This document shows, one piece after another, positions 33,059-36,887 of a DNA stretch of 36,887 nucleotides. The notes beneath the pieces are model-generated. The model saw only the letters and a program-made list of their open reading frames with translations. It was not told where the DNA came from and searched no databases. How positions within the stretch are numbered: the first letter of the stretch is position 1; each line of letters opens with the position of its first letter. A program made the position numbers and the translations under genes. Source of the DNA: DATFLS01 sp964413425 (lineage in GTDB: Bacteria > Fidelibacterota > JAANXI01); NCBI GenBank assembly GCA_964413425.1, contig CAYPST010000033.1:1-36887 (forward strand), in the 5' to 3' direction.

Positions 33059-33230
33059 GAGAGTGTTTAGAAAACACGAGCACAATATAGGATACCTAAA
33101 TGTGCTTATGTTTGTTATGGATATAGCACCTATTCAAAATATATTACGGTGTTCAGGTAGATATAATTGATATTTTCTTTGCGTTCTTTGAGCCAGAGGC
33201 TCTCCCTTGGAGCGTTTTCTAAATAGATTC
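33059..33230 (+). repeat. Inverted-repeat element family A, copy 5 (172 bp)
   Basis: The left end is GAGAGTGTTTAGAAAACAC; the right end is GCGTTTTCTAAATAGATTC. The interior aligns with copy 2: TTCAAAATATATTACGGTG and TATTTTCTTTGCGTTCTTTG. Flanks are ATAGTAAA on the left and ATATGTGAAA on the right, similar but not identical, so a target-site duplication is only suggested. It occupies the middle of the gap before the LTD gene. A further phrase (CAGTGTCTTTCGGTGTATTC, about 33286-33305) follows it. The rest of 32862-33531 shows no gene. Confidence 0.7.
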
Positions 33231-33531
33231 ATATGTGAAAAAGACATAGGATGCGGGCAAATCTGCGTGGCGAGTGACCTATTCTCAGTGTCTTTCGGTG
33301 TATTCCGGTGTTGCATTTTCTCAAGTCCCCGGCAAGTTTCGGGTTTTCCAAATTCACCTGCAAGTAGTATATTAAATTGAGTTACCAATCATACCTCTGG
33401 TTTCTCATCGCTGGAAGAAGTTATACTCGGCAATTCCATAAAGTACAGCGATTTTACCGCAACGCTCCTCAATAATCCCCTGACATCTCGTATTCCGGCT
33501 CCGTCCCGCACACGGAAAGGAGTTTGTTATC

Positions 33532-36500
33532 GTGTCCACCCCTTATCGACAGGCGCACTCGCTGCTTTTAAATACAACATACATTCTGTTTTGTCTTTTC
33601 AGCTTGATGTATTCCATGCATCCGGCACGGGCACAAATCACCATCACCGAGGTGATGTTCAATCCCGCCGGAGACGAGAACACCCGGGAATGGGTGGAAA
33701 TCTATAACGCTTCCGATTCGAATCACTCGATACATAACTATATGTTTCAGTCGGCAAGCGGAGTGCACGCCCTCAGTTTGCCGCCCGACAGCCTGCAGAT
33801 CGATAATCCCTGGCTCATCCCTCCACAGACTTATGCGGTCATCCACGATGAACCGTACTGGGCGTCTTTTCCCCGGTTTTTCGATGACATCATACCGGAC
33901 ACCATCCCCCGGTTCGGTGTCAAGCTGACTCTGCCCAATTCAGCCGGTCATACCCTTCGTCTGCTGAATGCGGACTCCATTCCCATCTCTGAGTACACCT
34001 ACAGCACCGACAATCCGGACGGCTATTCCGATGAGAAGATCCTGCCGGAGGGCCCCGACACCCCGGTGAACTGGGGAAACAGCCTTCTGCTGCACGGAAC
34101 GCCGGGGCGCCGGAATTCCGTCACCCCGCATACTCTCGATCTTGCCATAACGGCGGCTCCCGGCTGGTCTCCGGTGCCTGCTCGTTCTGACACTCTGCTG
34201 GAAACATTCATTCCTGTTCAGAATGTGGGATTACAGCCTTCGGATGAGGCCCGGGTCACGGTCTATCGTGACCGCAATCAGGATTCCATATTTACCGAGT
34301 CTGAGATCCTGCGCACCGTCCAAATCCCGCCTCTCCTCCCCGGAGATTCGGTTCGCATTGCCTGTCAACTCCATCTACCCAGCGGTATTCATCACATGCT
34401 GGCTACACTGGAGTTCCCCGGAGATGAGGAGACCGCCAATGATTCCGTTATCTGGGAGCTGCCGGTACGATACCCTATTCATTCCGTGGTCATCAACGAA
34501 ATCATGTATGATCCGCATACCGGGGATCCCGAATGGATTGAACTGTATAATGTTAGTTCTTCTCCGCTGAATGTATATGCCTGGCAGTTCGGAGATCTTT
34601 CTTCCGTTCAAACGGTCATTGATACCGATCTCATCCTATCTCCGGAAGAGTTTCTGATGGTGTCGGAAACTTCATCGCTGGGAGCTTACGACTACGATCC
34701 ATCAACGGTGTATGTTCCCGACGCATTTCCTGTGCTCAATAATTCCGGCGATCACCTGTATCTCAGAGATGCCGCCGGGGCACTGATTGATTCGGTGGTA
34801 TACGCCGCCGGCCAGGGTGGAAGTGATGGTGTCAGCCTGGAACGCCGGGTTCCGTTTCTTTCGGGTATTCAGGCATCGAACTGGAGCAGTTCCCTGGATC
34901 CTGCCGGAGCCACTCCCGGACGCCGCAACAGCATCGCTCCTGCTGATTACGACCTGGCGATCACTCAACTTCGGGGCCCCCGGACCGCCGATCCCGGAGA
35001 AAGCATCTCCCTGACTGCGCATATTGTCAATATGGGAATGGAACCCATCGCTGACTATGTGTTTACGCTCTTCCGGGATCAGAATGAAGACCAGACACTG
35101 CATCCGAAGGAGTTCCTGGCCTCAGAATCCGGCGGACCGCTTTCTCCGGGAGACAGTATTCTACACACTATTCCGGTGGAGGGACTTCCGGGAGGCTCTC
35201 ATCGGATTGCCGGTCTGATAGAGGGCGGAGATGACAACGATCCAGGAAATAATATTATGGCGACGAATATCTTGGTGGGCTATCTGGAGCATAGTGTGCG
35301 GATTAATGAAATCATGTATCGACCGGAACCGGGCGAACCGGAATGGATCGAGATTCTGGTGGTGATCGATTCTCTTGACCTCCGGGGATTTGTCCTCCGG
35401 GATCAGGGCCATGCGGGCACGGTTGCAAGAACGGACAAACGCCTCTATTATTCCGGGGACTACATCGTGCTTGCCGCGGATTCGTCGGTGCTGCAATCGT
35501 ATCCCGATGCGGATTTTCCCCTGGAGCCCATTGATCGCTTTCCCATCTTCAATAACGGGGCCGACTCGGTTCGAGTGCTGGATGGCAGACATGTTCCCAT
35601 GGATGAGTTTCACTACACCAGCCGGTGGGGCGGGGAGGTCGGGATCTCGCTGGAAAGAAAAAGTGTCAGCGCTTCCACTCAAAACAGCCGCAACTGGGGG
35701 AGCTCAACTGCGGGTGCCGGCGCGACTCCGGGACACCCGAATTCCATCAGGGCCGCAGGGAACCACCTCCTTGCGGTTGCCCGTGCAGACTCCATACAGT
35801 CCGTTCCCCCCGGGGAACCGTTTTCCGTCGCATACGATATTATCAACACCTCCCTGGATTCAACGATTATCCCGGAGTTTATCCTCGGACTCGACGAAGA
35901 TAAAGACGGAGCACTGGCAGAAGACGAGTATCAGAAAACGATCCGCTTCCGGCAGATGACCCCGGGGGATTCGCTCCGATTTTCGGCCGAGCTGCGTGCT
36001 CCGGCATCACCGGGCGATCATAATCTGCTGCTCTTACTGGATCATCAATCCACGGAATTCACAGATACATCCTCCATCTGGGTACCGTTCCCCCGGCAAT
36101 CGCTTCTCTTCAATGAATTTCTCCCCGATCCCTCGGAATTTTACCCGCATGAATTTATTGAGTGTGTGAACGTATCCGGGTATCACATTCCCCTTGACCG
36201 GTGGCAGCTGCAGATTAACAATCGAACCGCGATTCTGAACAGCGATATTACAATTCCCCCGAAAGCCTACTTTCTGCTCTCGGAAGATTCGTTAACAAAT
36301 ACGGATGTACAGCAATTCCATCCCTCCTCCTGGCCTCCGCTCCCCAATACCGGCGGCACCATTCTTCTGCGGGATCGGTACGGTCACCTCATGGATTCTC
36401 TGACCTATTCCGAGGCCTGGTCCCCCCAGCAGGGGAGATCATACGAGCGTTTTCATCTGGAGACAGGAGATCATTCCCCGGCCAACTGGCAAGTCTCATT

Positions 36501-36879
36501 ATCCGGAGAGGGCGCCACCCCGGGAAAGCCCAACAGCCTGTACAGCGACACTGATACCACAGCCCGGGAGTGGACCATCACACCCGCTCTCTTCTCACCG
36601 GACGGTGACGGAATTGCGGACTTCCTGCAGGTAAGATACCAGGGACAGGCCGGCCTGCAGTATGTGACCATCCACATCTATGATATGGCCGGCCGGCTGG
36701 TACGCAGCCTGATACAGGATCAGAGTGCCCCTGTCATTTCTGTCTGGACCTGGGACGGAACAAACGGCAGGGATAACTCGCTCCCTATCGGTATTTATTT
36801 AGTGCATATTGAGTATGAGACTATTGAGGGCAAAACCGGGGAGTTGTTAGAGAAAGCCATCCTGGCGAGGCCATTATAA
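33532..36879 (+). CDS. Exported multi-domain protein with four lamin-tail (LTD) units
   Basis: 1115 residues from a GTG behind AAAGGAG. Signal peptide to about residue 35 (cleaved after ARA). Four LTD units begin ITITEVMFNP (36), VVINEIMYDP (319), VRINEIMYRP (589) and LLFNEFLPDP (about 858). Each closes with NW....TPGxxNS: TPGRRNS, TPGRRNS, TPGHPNS and TPGKPNS. Between them lie three CARDB-like beta domains (SVPPGEPFSVAYDIINTS, YRDRNQDSIFTESE), with acidic N/D-rich loops suggesting calcium binding. From about 1014 a FlgD/CHU_C-like end follows: LFSPDGDGIADFLQV, YDMAGRLVRSL and WDGTNGRDNSLPIGIYLVHI. Probably a surface or secreted adhesin, possibly sorted by a C-terminal secretion signal. Stands alone. 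Confidence 0.9.
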   Translation: MSTPYRQAHSLLLNTTYILFCLFSLMYSMHPARAQITITEVMFNPAGDENTREWVEIYNASDSNHSIHNYMFQSASGVHALSLPPDSLQIDNPWLIPPQTYAVIHDEPYWASFPRFFDDIIPDTIPRFGVKLTLPNSAGHTLRLLNADSIPISEYTYSTDNPDGYSDEKILPEGPDTPVNWGNSLLLHGTPGRRNSVTPHTLDLAITAAPGWSPVPARSDTLLETFIPVQNVGLQPSDEARVTVYRDRNQDSIFTESEILRTVQIPPLLPGDSVRIACQLHLPSGIHHMLATLEFPGDEETANDSVIWELPVRYPIHSVVINEIMYDPHTGDPEWIELYNVSSSPLNVYAWQFGDLSSVQTVIDTDLILSPEEFLMVSETSSLGAYDYDPSTVYVPDAFPVLNNSGDHLYLRDAAGALIDSVVYAAGQGGSDGVSLERRVPFLSGIQASNWSSSLDPAGATPGRRNSIAPADYDLAITQLRGPRTADPGESISLTAHIVNMGMEPIADYVFTLFRDQNEDQTLHPKEFLASESGGPLSPGDSILHTIPVEGLPGGSHRIAGLIEGGDDNDPGNNIMATNILVGYLEHSVRINEIMYRPEPGEPEWIEILVVIDSLDLRGFVLRDQGHAGTVARTDKRLYYSGDYIVLAADSSVLQSYPDADFPLEPIDRFPIFNNGADSVRVLDGRHVPMDEFHYTSRWGGEVGISLERKSVSASTQNSRNWGSSTAGAGATPGHPNSIRAAGNHLLAVARADSIQSVPPGEPFSVAYDIINTSLDSTIIPEFILGLDEDKDGALAEDEYQKTIRFRQMTPGDSLRFSAELRAPASPGDHNLLLLLDHQSTEFTDTSSIWVPFPRQSLLFNEFLPDPSEFYPHEFIECVNVSGYHIPLDRWQLQINNRTAILNSDITIPPKAYFLLSEDSLTNTDVQQFHPSSWPPLPNTGGTILLRDRYGHLMDSLTYSEAWSPQQGRSYERFHLETGDHSPANWQVSLSGEGATPGKPNSLYSDTDTTAREWTITPALFSPDGDGIADFLQVRYQGQAGLQYVTIHIYDMAGRLVRSLIQDQSAPVISVWTWDGTNGRDNSLPIGIYLVHIEYETIEGKTGELLEKAILARPL

Positions 36880-36887
36880 TTACTTCT

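Noticed and set aside
1..36887. tRNA or rRNA genes
   Set aside because: No cloverleaf-like conserved T-arm or rRNA core sequence was noticed; a covariance-model scan would be needed to exclude one.

Overview
The window looks like a chromosomal segment of a Gram-negative, probably free-living bacterium with about 50% G+C. Several features point to an outer membrane: a lipobox lipoprotein peptidase, a porin-like barrel, a CsgG/PEGA protein and a large exported lamin-tail-domain (LTD) protein. The gene mix (PEGA and LTD proteins, pyruvate phosphate dikinase, CoaX, a TRAP transporter with a TatT-type partner) would suit the FCB group, for example Neomarinimicrobiota, Calditrichota or KSB1-like lineages. 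This is inference; no rRNA or other phylogenetic marker is present.

Layout. 1-2916 (minus): a probable envelope operon of metallophosphoesterase, TlpA-like thioredoxin and CsgG/PEGA protein. 2917-9026: mostly single genes (divergent NRAMP-like transporter, porin-like barrel, aldo/keto reductase) separated by long repeat-rich intergenic regions. 9027-11092: STAS protein, PAP2 phosphatase and alpha/beta hydrolase. 11279-12630 (minus): an ArsR-led operon with DUF6132-type and DUF302 proteins, a 29-residue membrane peptide and a zinc ribbon, with a perfect inverted-repeat operator directly before the ArsR start and a clear terminator at the end. 13050-17240 (minus): a rhodanese-like membrane protein that has lost its cysteine, then an intact rhodanese, class IV aminotransferase and methyltransferase in one operon, and a nucleosidase with a glycosyltransferase in another. 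17532-21146: ppdK and a secreted lipase-like hydrolase. 21646-24066: M28 peptidase lipoprotein and a one-piece Phd-RelE toxin-antitoxin fusion. 24198-28503 (minus): TatT lipoprotein, DctP and fused DctQM, a TPAT-type TRAP transporter. 28703-31617: TerB/J-domain protein, then a class V aminotransferase translationally coupled to a YacP-like NYN protein. 31986-36879: coaX and a 1115-residue exported protein with four LTD units.

The most unusual signal lies between the genes. I found two families of small non-autonomous inverted-repeat elements. Family A is about 161-172 bp, with ends GAGAGTGTTTAGAAAA and TTTTCTAAACAGACTC. It occurs at 8232-8399, 12779-12946, 29509-29669 and 33059-33230, and as a split copy around 3211-3551; two copies have matching direct repeats at their borders. 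Family B has ends with the core GACTATTAAAT. It occurs at 3264-3440, where it appears to have inserted into an A element, and at 21286-21623, where the whole element folds back on itself. The same gaps also hold several recurring short sequence phrases and GGGATCCC-centred palindromes.

All functional calls come from reading motifs by eye. No database search was run.
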